NCBI GenBank assembly: GCA_963750065.1
Contig: CAVVPK010000035.1
Location: 4,530-68,529, forward strand
DNA from: CAVSRC01 sp963750065
GTDB lineage: Bacteria; Pseudomonadota; Alphaproteobacteria; Rhizobiales; Kaistiaceae
Length of the DNA stretch: 64,000 nt
Reading direction: 5' to 3'
Made by a program: the position numbers and the translations under genes. A model generated the notes under the pieces. The model ran no database searches, had not been told where the DNA came from, and worked only from the letters and a program-made list of their open reading frames with translations. Each line of letters begins with the position of its first letter. Position 1 is the stretch's first letter. This document shows, piece after piece, positions 20,093-28,618 of this stretch.

Positions 20093-21196
20093 ATGCTTAC
20101 CCGTCGTCAGGCGCTGATCGGCACGACCCTCACGGCGCTTGTCGCCGCCAGTCGGACGCCGGTCCTCGCCGCAGCCAGCGCCGAAGATGCTGCCGGTCTC
20201 GAACACGTCAGGATCGAGTTGGCGAAGCCGCCGCTTGTCCATGCCCACGAGCAGGCAACCAAGGCCGCGCCGAGGGTGATCGAGTTCACCATGCACGTCG
20301 TCGAGAAGGAGATCGTCGTCGACGATGCCGGCACCAAGATGTGGTCCATGGCCTACAACGGCTGGCTGCCCGGCCCGCTGATGGTCGTGCACGAGGGCGA
20401 CTACCTGCAGCTCACCCTGGTCAACCCGGCCGAGAACGAGATGCCGCACAACATCGACTTCCACGCCTCCACGGGTGCACTCGGCGGCGGCGGGCTGACG
20501 CTCATCTATCCCGGCCAGCAGGTGACGCTGCGCTTCAAGGCTTTCCGCCCCGGCGTCTTCGTCTATCACTGCGCCCCTCCCGGCATGATCCCGTGGCACG
20601 TGACCTCCGGCATGAACGGAGCGGTGATGGTGCTGCCGCGCGATGGCCTCAAGGACGGCAAAGGCAAGCCGCTCCACTACGACAAGATCTTCTACGTCGG
20701 CGAGAGCGACTTCTACATCCCGCGCGATGCGGACGGGAACTACAAGACTTATGAAAGCCTCGGCGACTCCTATGCCGATACCACCGACGTAATGCGCGGG
20801 CTGATCCCCACCCATGTCGTCTTCGAGGGCAAGGTCAATTCCCTCACCGGCGATAACGCGATGCAGGCGAATGTCGGCGAGACGGTGCTCATCATCCACT
20901 CCCAGGCCAACCGCGATACCCGCCCGCATCTGATCGGCGGCCACGGCGATTACGTCTGGGATCTCGGCAAGTTCACCAACGCGCCGCTGGAGGGGCTGGA
21001 GACGTGGTTCGTCCCCGGCGGCTCCGCCACTGCGGCCATGTACACCTTCCGCCAGCCGGGCATCTATGCCTACGTCAACCACAATCTGATCGAGGCGGCC
21101 GAGCTCGGCGCCACCGCTCACTTCAAGGTCGAGGGCAAGTGGAACGACGACCTGATGACCCAGGTCAGTGCCCCCGGCCCGATCGTTGCCAACTGA
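20093..21196 (+). CDS. nirK: Copper-containing nitrite reductase
   Basis: Periplasmic NirK reduces nitrite to nitric oxide, a trimer with two cupredoxin domains. The 367-residue frame starts MLTRRQALIG, which looks like a Tat signal (cleaved near residue 28). Type 1 copper ligands: His119, Cys160, His169, Met174. Type 2 ligands: His124, His159 and His330 (YVNHNL). Active-site Asp122 and His279 (PHLIGGHGDY) are present. The long frame upstream of 20093 is a different-frame shadow. nirV follows, and a divergent NnrR-like regulator precedes. This is a complete, functional-looking enzyme. Confidence 0.97.
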   Translation: MLTRRQALIGTTLTALVAASRTPVLAAASAEDAAGLEHVRIELAKPPLVHAHEQATKAAPRVIEFTMHVVEKEIVVDDAGTKMWSMAYNGWLPGPLMVVHEGDYLQLTLVNPAENEMPHNIDFHASTGALGGGGLTLIYPGQQVTLRFKAFRPGVFVYHCAPPGMIPWHVTSGMNGAVMVLPRDGLKDGKGKPLHYDKIFYVGESDFYIPRDADGNYKTYESLGDSYADTTDVMRGLIPTHVVFEGKVNSLTGDNAMQANVGETVLIIHSQANRDTRPHLIGGHGDYVWDLGKFTNAPLEGLETWFVPGGSATAAMYTFRQPGIYAYVNHNLIEAAELGATAHFKVEGKWNDDLMTQVSAPGPIVAN

Positions 21197-21258
21197 GGCA
21201 GACGCGACGGCGGTCCGTTCCGGCAGTGGAGCGGACCGCCGCCAATCCGGTCGATGTG

Positions 21259-22122
21259 ATGTCCGAGCCCATCAAGACATTCGTTGTCGCCGGCCTCGCC
21301 GCGCTGGGGCTCGCTGCGGGCCTCGCTCTCCCACCGCGCTCCGCCGGCGATCCGACCGACCTGGTGATCCTGCCGGCGGCGAGCTTCGATTACCGCGTCG
21401 CCGGCCAGTTCCTGCGCGACGGCCAGCCGGTTAACCCGCCGCTGGAGAAGGTGACGTTCCACCGGCCGGTGGCGATCATGAAGAACAACGTCAGCCTCGC
21501 CGATTACCAGCGCTGCGTCGCCGCGCGGGCCTGCAAACCCGTCGACGCCGGCCTGCCGAAGAACGCTGACGTCGTCCCCGCCGTCGGTGTGAGCTGGTAC
21601 GACGCGGTCGCCTATGCCGCCTGGCTGAGCCGCGAGACGGGTCACCACTATCGCCTGCCGACCGACAGCGAATGGGCTTATGCCGCGGCCAACCTGTTTC
21701 ACGACAACACCGTCGTCGAAGATGGCGATGCCGCCAACCCAGCCCAGCGCTGGTTGGCGATCTATGCGAGGACGGCGGCCAGCGAACGGTCCATTGACAG
21801 CCGTCCGCAGCCCTTCGGCACTTTTGGGCTCAATGAGAATGGCCTCGCCGATGTCGCCGGAAACATCTGGAACTGGACGTCGAGCTGCTACGTCAGCCAC
21901 TCCGCCGACAGCAGTGGATCAAACAACGAAATGGCGAGCTGTGGCGTGCGCGTCGTCGAGGGCGCCCACCGCACCTACCTCACCGATTTCGTCCGCGATC
22001 CCAAGGGCGGCGCCTGCTCGGTCGGTACGCCGCCGAACAATCTCGGCATCCGCCTGGTGCGCGATGACGACGACGGTATCGTCGCCCGTCTTGCAGGAAT
22101 TCTTCAAGCCTTCGCCAGCTAA
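21259..22122 (+). CDS. nirV: NirV-like protein, SUMF1/FGE-type domain
   Basis: A 287-residue protein with a formylglycine-generating-enzyme-like fold. An N-terminal hydrophobic segment (TFVVAGLAALGLAAGLAL) is a signal or anchor. The domain is visible as MKNNVSLADYQRCVAARAC, VSWYDAVAYAAWLSRETG, YRLPTDSEWAYAAA, NENGLADVAGNIWNWT and NNLGIRLVR. NirV follows nirK in many denitrifiers, where it is thought to assist nitrite reductase activity or maturation; its mechanism is unproven. The spacing after nirK is 62 bp, so one operon is likely. The ATG at 21259 is preceded by an in-frame GTG three bases earlier. Confidence 0.88.
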   Translation: MSEPIKTFVVAGLAALGLAAGLALPPRSAGDPTDLVILPAASFDYRVAGQFLRDGQPVNPPLEKVTFHRPVAIMKNNVSLADYQRCVAARACKPVDAGLPKNADVVPAVGVSWYDAVAYAAWLSRETGHHYRLPTDSEWAYAAANLFHDNTVVEDGDAANPAQRWLAIYARTAASERSIDSRPQPFGTFGLNENGLADVAGNIWNWTSSCYVSHSADSSGSNNEMASCGVRVVEGAHRTYLTDFVRDPKGGACSVGTPPNNLGIRLVRDDDDGIVARLAGILQAFAS

Positions 22123-22207
22123 CCGTCGCGTGAGATGAACACCTATCGGTGAGTCGCGTCGTTTCGCCGCCTATGCCAAGATCGCCCCTGCGTGAGGAGG
22201 GGAAGCC

Positions 22208-24160
22208 ATGGCGCAAGACGAACCGAAGATCCGTATCGAGACGCGCGAGGAGCTGATCTATCTGCTCGCCGAGGCCTCGGCCATCGAGCACAACCTCATG
22301 TGCTGCTACCTCTACGCCGCCTGGAGCCTCAAGCGCGGCGAGCGCGACGGCCTGACGGCCGATCAGGCGGCGGCGGTCAAGCGCTGGCGCCATGCGATCA
22401 CCTCGGTCGCCGTCGAGGAGATGACCCATCTGACACTGGCCTCGAACCTGCTGGTGGCGATCGGCGCCGGGCCGCACCTGTCGCGGCCGAATTTTCCGGT
22501 GCCGGCCGGCTACCATCCCTCTGGCGTCGTCGTCGAACTCGCCGGCTTCTCGCGCGCCGTGCTCGATCACTTCATCTTTCTCGAGCGGCCGGAGGGCAAG
22601 GAGCTCCGCAACTCGTCCGAATTCGTCCACCCGGCCGACTACCACCGCACCATGCCCAAGGGCCGGCTGATGCCGAGCGCCCAGGATTACGGTACCGTCG
22701 GCCATCTCTATCGCGGCGTCCGCCACGGCATCGCCGTTCTCGCCCATCACATCGGCGAGGCGGCGCTGTTCTGCGGCGATCCGGCCTCGCAGATCGGCCC
22801 CGGCGATGCCGGACTGCCGGGCATCGGCATCGTCACCGACCTGAAGAGCGCCGAAGACGCCATCGAGACGATCATCGAGCAGGGCGAGGGGGCGCCCAGC
22901 CACAGCGAGGACAGTCACTACAGCCGCTTCCTCAGGGTACGCGACGAATACGAAGCCTTCCTCGCTGCCGACCCGGATTTCGCTCCCGCCTTCCCGGTGG
23001 CGCACAACCCGACCATGCGGGCTCCACTCGACCCAGTGAATCGCGTCCACGTCAACAGCCACGAGGCGGCGCCGGTCCTCGACCTTGCTAATTCCATCTA
23101 CGGCCACATGCTGCGCTGCCTGGGTCAGGCCTTCGGGCGCGGCGCCGACGATGTGGAGGGCAAGCGCTTCTTCGTCAACATGGCCATCGATTTGATGGAG
23201 CACCTGCCGTCCATCGGGTCCTATCTGGCCAGCCTGCCCGCCAATCACGCCCATCCCGGCATCAATGCCGGCGTCACCTTCACCACGCTGCGCGACATGG
23301 CGCGGCTGGCGCGGGGGCCGAGCGAGAAGCGCATGATGGCCGAGCGTGTGGCCGAGATCGCCAAGCACGCGCGCCACGTCTTCCCGTCCGGTCACGAGCT
23401 TGCAGCCACCGCTGACGAACTGGACACGCTGGTTGCCCGCTTCGGCGTCGCCGATCTCAAGACCGTCGGCGCGGAACATCCACTCCCGGCCCCGGTGACG
23501 GCCGATGACCAGCCGGCCGGTGGCGGCGAATGCGAGATCGCCAGCGGACGCGACATCGACCTCAGCTTCGATGGCGTGCGCTGCATCCATGCGCGCTACT
23601 GCGTGCTCGGCGCCCCCACCGTGTTCAAGGCCAACACGCCGGGCGAATGGATTTTTCCCGATACGATGGCAACCGAGGCGCTGGTGCGTGTGGCGCACAA
23701 TTGCCCGTCCGGCGCTATCACCTACGCCCGCAAGGACGGCGGTCCGGCGGAGGCGCCGCCGCCGGTTAACCTGATCCGCCTGCGCGAGAACGGCCCCTAT
23801 GCCTTCCACGGGGCCCTTACCATCGACGGCGCCAGCGTCGGCTATCGCGCCACGCTCTGCCGCTGCGGCGCCTCGAAGAACAAGCCCTTCTGCGATGGCT
23901 CGCACAAGGCGCTTCCCTTCACCGCGACCGGCGAGCCCGACACGCGCGAGTCAGAGCCGCTGGCCGTCCGCGACGGGCCGGTGGAGATCGCCCCTGAGAT
24001 CGACGGGCCGCTTCAGGTCACCGGCAATCTGGAGATCGTCAGCGGCACCGGGCGCACCGTCGACCGGGTGACGCGGGCGCGCCTCTGCCGCTGCGGCGGC
24101 TCGCGCAACAAGCCGTTCTGCGACAACACCCACAAGCGCATCGGATTCAAGTCGGGCTGA
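22208..24160 (+). CDS. Ferritin-like / 4Fe-4S monocluster / double CDGSH fusion protein
   Basis: A 650-residue multidomain protein. Residues about 10-250 form a ferritin-like (VioB/iminophenylpyruvate dimer synthase type) domain with AEASAIEHNLMCCYLYAAW, VAVEEMTHLTLASNLL and the EH pair of helices that normally bind two iron atoms. Then a Fer4_19-like segment (RCIHARYCVLG and AHNCPSGAITYARK). At the end come two CDGSH domains: CRCGASKNKPFCDGSHK and CRCGGSRNKPFCDNTHK; the second has N-T where the motif normally has G-S. The start follows GGAGGGGAAGCC. Likely an iron-sulfur redox enzyme or iron handler; no pathway is known to me. Confidence 0.85.
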   Translation: MAQDEPKIRIETREELIYLLAEASAIEHNLMCCYLYAAWSLKRGERDGLTADQAAAVKRWRHAITSVAVEEMTHLTLASNLLVAIGAGPHLSRPNFPVPAGYHPSGVVVELAGFSRAVLDHFIFLERPEGKELRNSSEFVHPADYHRTMPKGRLMPSAQDYGTVGHLYRGVRHGIAVLAHHIGEAALFCGDPASQIGPGDAGLPGIGIVTDLKSAEDAIETIIEQGEGAPSHSEDSHYSRFLRVRDEYEAFLAADPDFAPAFPVAHNPTMRAPLDPVNRVHVNSHEAAPVLDLANSIYGHMLRCLGQAFGRGADDVEGKRFFVNMAIDLMEHLPSIGSYLASLPANHAHPGINAGVTFTTLRDMARLARGPSEKRMMAERVAEIAKHARHVFPSGHELAATADELDTLVARFGVADLKTVGAEHPLPAPVTADDQPAGGGECEIASGRDIDLSFDGVRCIHARYCVLGAPTVFKANTPGEWIFPDTMATEALVRVAHNCPSGAITYARKDGGPAEAPPPVNLIRLRENGPYAFHGALTIDGASVGYRATLCRCGASKNKPFCDGSHKALPFTATGEPDTRESEPLAVRDGPVEIAPEIDGPLQVTGNLEIVSGTGRTVDRVTRARLCRCGGSRNKPFCDNTHKRIGFKSG

Positions 24161-24178
24161 CGCGCGCAGCCCCGCGCA

Positions 24179-24700
24179 TCAGGCCGCGGCCGGCGTAGCG
24201 TCGTCTTCGTGGCTGACCTTGCCGATGTCGTGCAGCCGATGGTGCAGGCTGACATCGTCGAGGTGCTGCAGATTGACGAACAGGCCGATGCGGGTGGCCA
24301 GCATCCGGTAGGCGTCGTCGAAGGCGAGCTGGATCTCGGCCGGCGTGCCCTTTGCCCTGGCCGGGTCGGGAACGCCCCAGTGGGCCGTCGCCGGCCGGCC
24401 GGGCCAGATCGGGCAGGTCTCGCCGGCAGCGTCGTCGCAGACCGTGAAGATGAAATCCATTTCCGGCGCGTCGGCGCCGGCGAACTCGTCCCAGCTCTTC
24501 GAGCGGAACTGGCTGACGTCGTAGCCGAGATTACTGAGCAGGCTGATGGCGTGCGGATTGACCGTGCCGCCCGGATGACTGCCGGCGGAATAGGCCTTGA
24601 AGCGGCCCTTGCCCTCGCGGTTGAGGATCGCCTCGGCCAAGATCGACCGTGCCGAATTCCCGGTGCAGATGAACAGCACGTTGTAGGTTTTGTCGCTCAC
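24179..24700 (-). CDS. arsC: Arsenate reductase ArsC, low-molecular-weight phosphatase type
   Basis: Arsenate reductase of the LMW-PTP fold, 173 residues. The P-loop is CTGNSARS, with nucleophile Cys12. The second functional region with Asp (VPDPARAKGTPA) is also in place. It reduces arsenate to arsenite for export. Cys93-like positions appear as VCDDAAGETC. It is the last gene of a minus-strand group, 78 bp after ccdA and the thioredoxin-like gene. The product is normally recycled by thioredoxin, which is consistent with its neighbours. No arsenite pump is visible in the window. Confidence 0.9.
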   Translation of the reverse strand: MSDKTYNVLFICTGNSARSILAEAILNREGKGRFKAYSAGSHPGGTVNPHAISLLSNLGYDVSQFRSKSWDEFAGADAPEMDFIFTVCDDAAGETCPIWPGRPATAHWGVPDPARAKGTPAEIQLAFDDAYRMLATRIGLFVNLQHLDDVSLHHRLHDIGKVSHEDDATPAAA

Positions 24701-24778
24701 CGCGCGCCCCTCCGGCTGGATTTGACCGGTGGTTTTTCGCCGCGTGGTGTGACAGTGATGTGACGTTCGCCGGGCGGT

Positions 24779-25498
24779 TCAGTAGCGCGTCGTCAGCTCC
24801 GTCAGCCAGGCCGGCGATGCCTGCACCAGCGCCGTTTCGATTCGGTGGTCGTAACCGGCCAGGATCGCCGTGCCGACGATGATGAGGACGGCGCCGAGCA
24901 CGATCTTGATGCCTTTTCCGGCGCCCGCCAGGCGGTCGCGCCAGGACAGGATCGCGGCCCGCGACAGCGTGCCGATAAGGGCCAGCGGCAGCGCCGCGCC
25001 AAGGCCGAAGGCGAGCATGGTCAAGGCGACGGTGCCAAGATCGCGCCCCTGCGCCGCCAGCAGCGAGGCGGCGCCCAGCGTCGGCCCGACACAGGGAATC
25101 CACACCGCGCCGAGAAGCAGGCCGAGGGCGAACTGGCCACCGAGCCCGGCGGTGGAGAGGCCGCCGAAGCGCTGTTCGGACCAGTTGCTCACCGGGCCCG
25201 CGGCCGCTGCCAGTCGCGCCTGGAAGCCGGGGACGACCAGCACCGCACCGACGGCGACGAAGAGGATCGCGGCAACCAGGCGGAAGAAATCCGAATCGAG
25301 GCCGATGGAGAATCCGACCGTCGCCACGAACAGGCCGATCACCGTGAAGGAGAGCGCCAGTCCGGCGGAGAGTGTCAGTGGCCCGAGACGATGCTCGGCC
25401 GCAGCGCCGGCAAAGACCAGCGGTAAGAGCGGCAGCACGCAGGGCGAGAGGACCGACAGCACCCCTGCGGCAAAGGCGAGAGCGATGGAAGCGAACAT
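24779..25498 (-). CDS. CcdA-like thiol-disulfide membrane transporter
   Basis: A 239-residue inner-membrane protein with about six helices. It has two redox cysteines: LSPCVLP (Cys20) and IPCVGPTLG, in the first and fourth helices as in CcdA, the short form of DsbD. It carries reducing power from cytoplasmic thioredoxin to the periplasm. The preceding gene, 24 bp away, encodes a secreted thioredoxin-fold protein, its probable partner. The target may be the c-type cytochromes encoded downstream or metal-stress proteins; only the pairing is evident. Confidence 0.88.
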   Translation of the reverse strand: MFASIALAFAAGVLSVLSPCVLPLLPLVFAGAAAEHRLGPLTLSAGLALSFTVIGLFVATVGFSIGLDSDFFRLVAAILFVAVGAVLVVPGFQARLAAAAGPVSNWSEQRFGGLSTAGLGGQFALGLLLGAVWIPCVGPTLGAASLLAAQGRDLGTVALTMLAFGLGAALPLALIGTLSRAAILSWRDRLAGAGKGIKIVLGAVLIIVGTAILAGYDHRIETALVQASPAWLTELTTRY

Positions 25499-25522
25499 CG
25501 TCCGAGAGCGCCGCCGCCGGCC

Positions 25523-25933
25523 TCAGACGGCCTTGGCGAGCAGCGCTGCGATTTCCGCCTCGCTGGTCTGCCACGACGAGCGGCCGACTTCCTTGCCGTC
25601 CTTGAAGGCGATCAGCGTGGCGCGCTGCTGCACGCCGAAGGAGCGCATGATGTCCTTCTCAGTGTCGTAGTCGACGGTGAACACGGTGAAGGCGGCGAAT
25701 TTCGGCTGAGTGAAGAGCTTGTCGAGCACGATGTGCTGCTGCTTGCAGGTGATGCACCAGGTTGCCGAGACGTCGACCAGAACCGGCTTGCCGGTGGTGA
25801 GCGCCGCTTCAAAGGCGGAGCGGTCGAAGGGCACGCGCTCGGCTGCAGAAGCAGGGCGCAGCAGCGCGGCGGGCGCAGCAATGGCGACAAGGGCGCCGGC
25901 CGTCAGGCCAAGCGCGGTGCGGCGGGTGATCAT
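25523..25933 (-). CDS. Secreted thioredoxin-fold protein
   Basis: A 136-residue protein. It begins MITRRTALGLTAGALVAIAA, a Tat-like signal, then a thioredoxin domain with active site Trp-Cys60-Ile-Thr-Cys63. AAGGGA precedes the ATG at good spacing; a longer frame to 26107 reads a poor hydrophobic leader and is rejected. It is the first gene of a minus-strand unit with CcdA and ArsC, and probably receives electrons from CcdA in the periplasm. Confidence 0.85.
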   Translation of the reverse strand: MITRRTALGLTAGALVAIAAPAALLRPASAAERVPFDRSAFEAALTTGKPVLVDVSATWCITCKQQHIVLDKLFTQPKFAAFTVFTVDYDTEKDIMRSFGVQQRATLIAFKDGKEVGRSSWQTSEAEIAALLAKAV

Positions 25934-26068
25934 GCGTGGTCCCTTGGGCGATTGCGTCATGGCCCAATCTAGCCGCTTATTCGCGCAATTGCCGTTCACG
26001 ATGAAACGGTTGACGATCACAAGGACGTGGGCACCGGCCGGGAGCAAATAAGCGAGGAGGGAACGCAA

Positions 26069-26104
26069 AAGAAAAAGGGTGGCGCAGGCGGTGCGCCACC
26101 CTTT
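26069..26104 (-). terminator. Rho-independent terminator after the small secreted protein gene
   Basis: A 13-bp perfect stem (arms 26074-26086 and 26092-26104) around the loop GGCGG; on the minus strand the stem is followed by TTTTTC and TTTT. It ends the small secreted protein transcript and separates it from the thioredoxin unit. Confidence 0.88.
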
Positions 26105-26127
26105 CATGCAGGGGGAATGGGCGCGGA

Positions 26128-26370
26128 CTAGTCGTCCATGCCTTCGCCCATTTCGCCGTGCCCGCCGCGCTCCGAATCCATGTCGTCGAGCTTCAGATTC
26201 TTGACGTTGACGGCCTTCAGCGGCTCGGCCTTCTCGGCCACGGTCGCCGTGCTGTTCGCCTTGAGGAACAGATCGTCGCCCTTGGTCGCGGTCGACGTGG
26301 CGGCGAACGCGGTAGCGCCGAGGGCGGTGAGCGAGGAGACGGCGAGGATGGCGATGAGGGTCTTGCGCAT
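26128..26370 (-). CDS. Small secreted acidic protein, hypothetical
   Basis: An 80-residue protein. MRKTLIAILAVSSLTALG is a typical Sec signal, ending near AFA. The mature part is polar with KGDDLFLKANSTATVAEK and an acidic tail with DDMDSERGGHGEMGEGMDD. The tail could bind metal ions. GGAGAG lies seven bases before the ATG, and a strong terminator follows, so it is well supported as a gene. I do not recognise the family. It is divergent from the cytochrome operon. Confidence 0.7.
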   Translation of the reverse strand: MRKTLIAILAVSSLTALGATAFAATSTATKGDDLFLKANSTATVAEKAEPLKAVNVKNLKLDDMDSERGGHGEMGEGMDD

Positions 26371-26500
26371 GTAAAGTCTCTCCTTGTTTGGTTGCCGGGG
26401 AGGTCGCCCCCGATGACCCCTGCTTAGCGGAGCGGCCCTGACGGCCGACCCAGCCTGCCCGTCAGCCCTTTGTCAGCTTGCGCATGTCACATCCGGGGCC

Positions 26501-27667
26501 ATGGGCGATACACCGGACCTTGAGGCTTTGCCGGCAAGTGAGGTGCCGGACGACGAGACCGCCATCCTCCCGGTGTGGGATCTCTTCGTCCGCCTGTTTC
26601 ACTGGTCACTGGTCGGCGCGATCGGCGTGGCACTGGCCACCAGCCTGGTGCTGCCGCCAACCTGGGTGACGCTGCACATCGTTTCCGGCACAGCAGCCGT
26701 GGCCCTGGTGGCGGCGCGCATCGTATGGGGTTTTTTCGGCCCGACCTACGCCCGCTTCACCAGCTTCGTGCGCGGGCCGGCAACCTTGATCGCGCACCTG
26801 CGGCATCTGCGCGCAGGCGAGGGTGGGCATCATATCGGCCACAATCCGCTCGGCGGCGCGATGATCGTGGCGCTGTTCGTTGCCGTTCTCATCCTCGGCC
26901 TTACCGGAACAATTGCCCTCGGTGGGGTCTTCAAGTCAGGTCCGGCCGCCTTTCTCACCGGCTTCGCGGTGGGCGATGTCGCGCGTGAACTTCACCAGGT
27001 CGTCGCTTTCGGTGTGATCGGCCTCATCGGCCTCCATCTCGGCGGGGTAGCGTTCGAGAGCCTGCGCGGCAGGGAGAACCTTACAGCCGCCATGGTGCAT
27101 GGCCGCAAGCAGGAGCGCGCCGGCGCAATCACCGCGCCGCCGCGCACCGCCCGGCTGCTTCTCGCCGCGGCCATCGTATCCCTTGTCTTTCTCGCGTCAG
27201 GCGCTGCCGTTGTCTCCTTCTCCCAGCGCCCGGCTTTCGGCGTGCCAAGGGCGCCGCTCGACCCGGTCTATGTCAGCGAATGCGGCGACTGCCACGCCCC
27301 CTATCACCCGAGCCTCGCGCCGGGAGCGGTGTGGGTTACGATCATGGATCATCTCAATCAGCACTTCGGCGAGGACGCATCGCTGGAGCCCGACAAGGTC
27401 GCTGGCATCCGCGCCTATCTCGTCGCCAATGCCGCCGAAACCGTCGACACCAAACCGGCCCATCTGTTCCTCCGCCGCGACCCCGCCGATCCGCTCAAGA
27501 TCACCGCGACGCCGTGGTGGCGGCGAATCCATTCCGGCATTCCCGACAGCGTCTTCACCGCCAAGACAGTTGGCTCCCGCGCCAACTGCAGTGCCTGCCA
27601 CCAGGACGCAGCCACCGGCCTGTTCAATCCCGCAAACGTCGCCATACCGAAGGACGCCAAGCTATGA
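26501..27667 (+). CDS. Cytochrome b561 domain fused to a diheme cytochrome c (DHC-type)
   Basis: A 388-residue fusion. Residues about 25-190 form a four-helix cytochrome b561 with paired histidines (RLFHWSLVG, TLHIVSG, ELHQVVAFG, GLHLGG) for two b-hemes. After a further membrane helix, a periplasmic DHC-type domain follows, with two c-heme sites: CGDCH and CSACH. The known SHP-DHC-b561 operon of purple bacteria carries these as separate proteins. It probably passes quinol electrons to the soluble cytochromes encoded downstream. Its stop overlaps the next ATG (ATGA). Confidence 0.88.
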   Translation: MGDTPDLEALPASEVPDDETAILPVWDLFVRLFHWSLVGAIGVALATSLVLPPTWVTLHIVSGTAAVALVAARIVWGFFGPTYARFTSFVRGPATLIAHLRHLRAGEGGHHIGHNPLGGAMIVALFVAVLILGLTGTIALGGVFKSGPAAFLTGFAVGDVARELHQVVAFGVIGLIGLHLGGVAFESLRGRENLTAAMVHGRKQERAGAITAPPRTARLLLAAAIVSLVFLASGAAVVSFSQRPAFGVPRAPLDPVYVSECGDCHAPYHPSLAPGAVWVTIMDHLNQHFGEDASLEPDKVAGIRAYLVANAAETVDTKPAHLFLRRDPADPLKITATPWWRRIHSGIPDSVFTAKTVGSRANCSACHQDAATGLFNPANVAIPKDAKL

Positions 27668-28092
27668 CTCGTCGAATTCATCGCCTCAGCCTTGCCATCT
27701 TCGCTGCCACCACGGTCGGCCTTGCCGGGTTCGCCTTTGCCGGCGCCGGCCAACAGGCGGTGCTCGATCAATACGCGGCCCTCGCCAAAGCCGCCGATCC
27801 GTCCTTCGCCGGCTTTTCGGCGGATCGCGGCAAGGCCTTCTTCCTGGCGCAGAACAGCCACAGCGCCGATACGCCGTCATGCAGCAGCTGCCACACGACC
27901 GATCCACACAACGCCGGCCAGACCACGGTCGGCCAGGCGATCAAGCCGATGGCGGTGTCCGTCACGCCGGATCGTTTCACCGACATGGCCAAGACCGAGA
28001 AATGGTTCCGGCGGAACTGCAATACGGTCCTCGGCCGTGAATGCACAGCGCTGGAAAAAGGCGACTTCGTTGCCTTCATGACCAGCCAATAG
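27664..28092 (+). CDS. SHP-like cytochrome c (DUF1924)
   Basis: A 142-residue protein. A signal peptide (MTRRIHRLSLAIFAATTVG...AFA) precedes a DUF1924 domain. There is one c-heme site, CSSCH. A C-terminal cysteine pair, NCNTVLGREC, fits the disulfide of the sphaeroides heme protein (SHP). SHP binds oxygen and nitric oxide and takes electrons from DHC. The ATG overlaps the b561 stop by four bases, so translation is coupled. The order here is b561-DHC, SHP, DHC. Confidence 0.87.
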   Translation: MTRRIHRLSLAIFAATTVGLAGFAFAGAGQQAVLDQYAALAKAADPSFAGFSADRGKAFFLAQNSHSADTPSCSSCHTTDPHNAGQTTVGQAIKPMAVSVTPDRFTDMAKTEKWFRRNCNTVLGRECTALEKGDFVAFMTSQ

Positions 28093-28102
28093 GGAGGTCA
28101 GC

Positions 28103-28618
28103 ATGAGGACGCATACGATCGCAGGGCTCACCGCAGTCGCATTTGCGGCCGCGGCCTTGGGCTATGGCATGTCTTCCGCGACCGGCGAAGCAGCGCCGGC
28201 CGCCGCTCAGGCTGCACCGCCGACGGCGGCCGCACCGCCGCCGACGCCCGAGGAGACCTTCAACACCGAGTGCGGCGCCTGCCACATGGCCTTTCCGGCC
28301 GCGTTCCTGCCGGCCCGGTCATGGCAGGCGATCATGGGCGACCTCGCCAATCACTTCGGCGAGGACGCATCGCTCGATCCAGACACGACCAAGGTCATCG
28401 CCGACTATCTCGTCGCCAACGCCGCCGATTCGCCGAACGGCAATCCGCGCATTCTCGCCGGAATTGCCAAGGCGGACATACCGTTGCGCATCACCGAGAC
28501 GCCGTGGTGGATTCGCCGCCATCGCGAAGTCTCGCCAGCGCGATTCCTGCAACCGAACGTCAAATCGAAGAGCAACTGCCTGGCTTGCCATAGCAACGGA
28601 AACTACGGCGATGACTGA
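28103..28618 (+). CDS. Diheme cytochrome c, DHC-type
   Basis: A 171-residue protein with an N-terminal hydrophobic segment and a proline/alanine-rich linker (AAPAAAQAAPPTAAAPPP). The two heme sites are CGACH and CLACH. The section between them (SWQAIMGDLANHFGEDASLDPD) is very like the C-terminal part of the fused b561 protein (VWVTIMDHLNQHFGEDASLEPD), so this operon contains two DHC domains. Eleven bases separate it from the SHP gene, with GGGAGG just before the ATG. Its electron partner is most likely SHP. It overlaps the convergent epmB gene end by 16 bases. Confidence 0.88.
   Translation: MRTHTIAGLTAVAFAAAALGYGMSSATGEAAPAAAQAAPPTAAAPPPTPEETFNTECGACHMAFPAAFLPARSWQAIMGDLANHFGEDASLDPDTTKVIADYLVANAADSPNGNPRILAGIAKADIPLRITETPWWIRRHREVSPARFLQPNVKSKSNCLACHSNGNYGDD

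Noticed and set aside
21980..23905. A minus-strand ORF of 641 codons
   Set aside because: It is the shadow of the ferritin/CDGSH gene; the plus-strand protein has full metal motifs.
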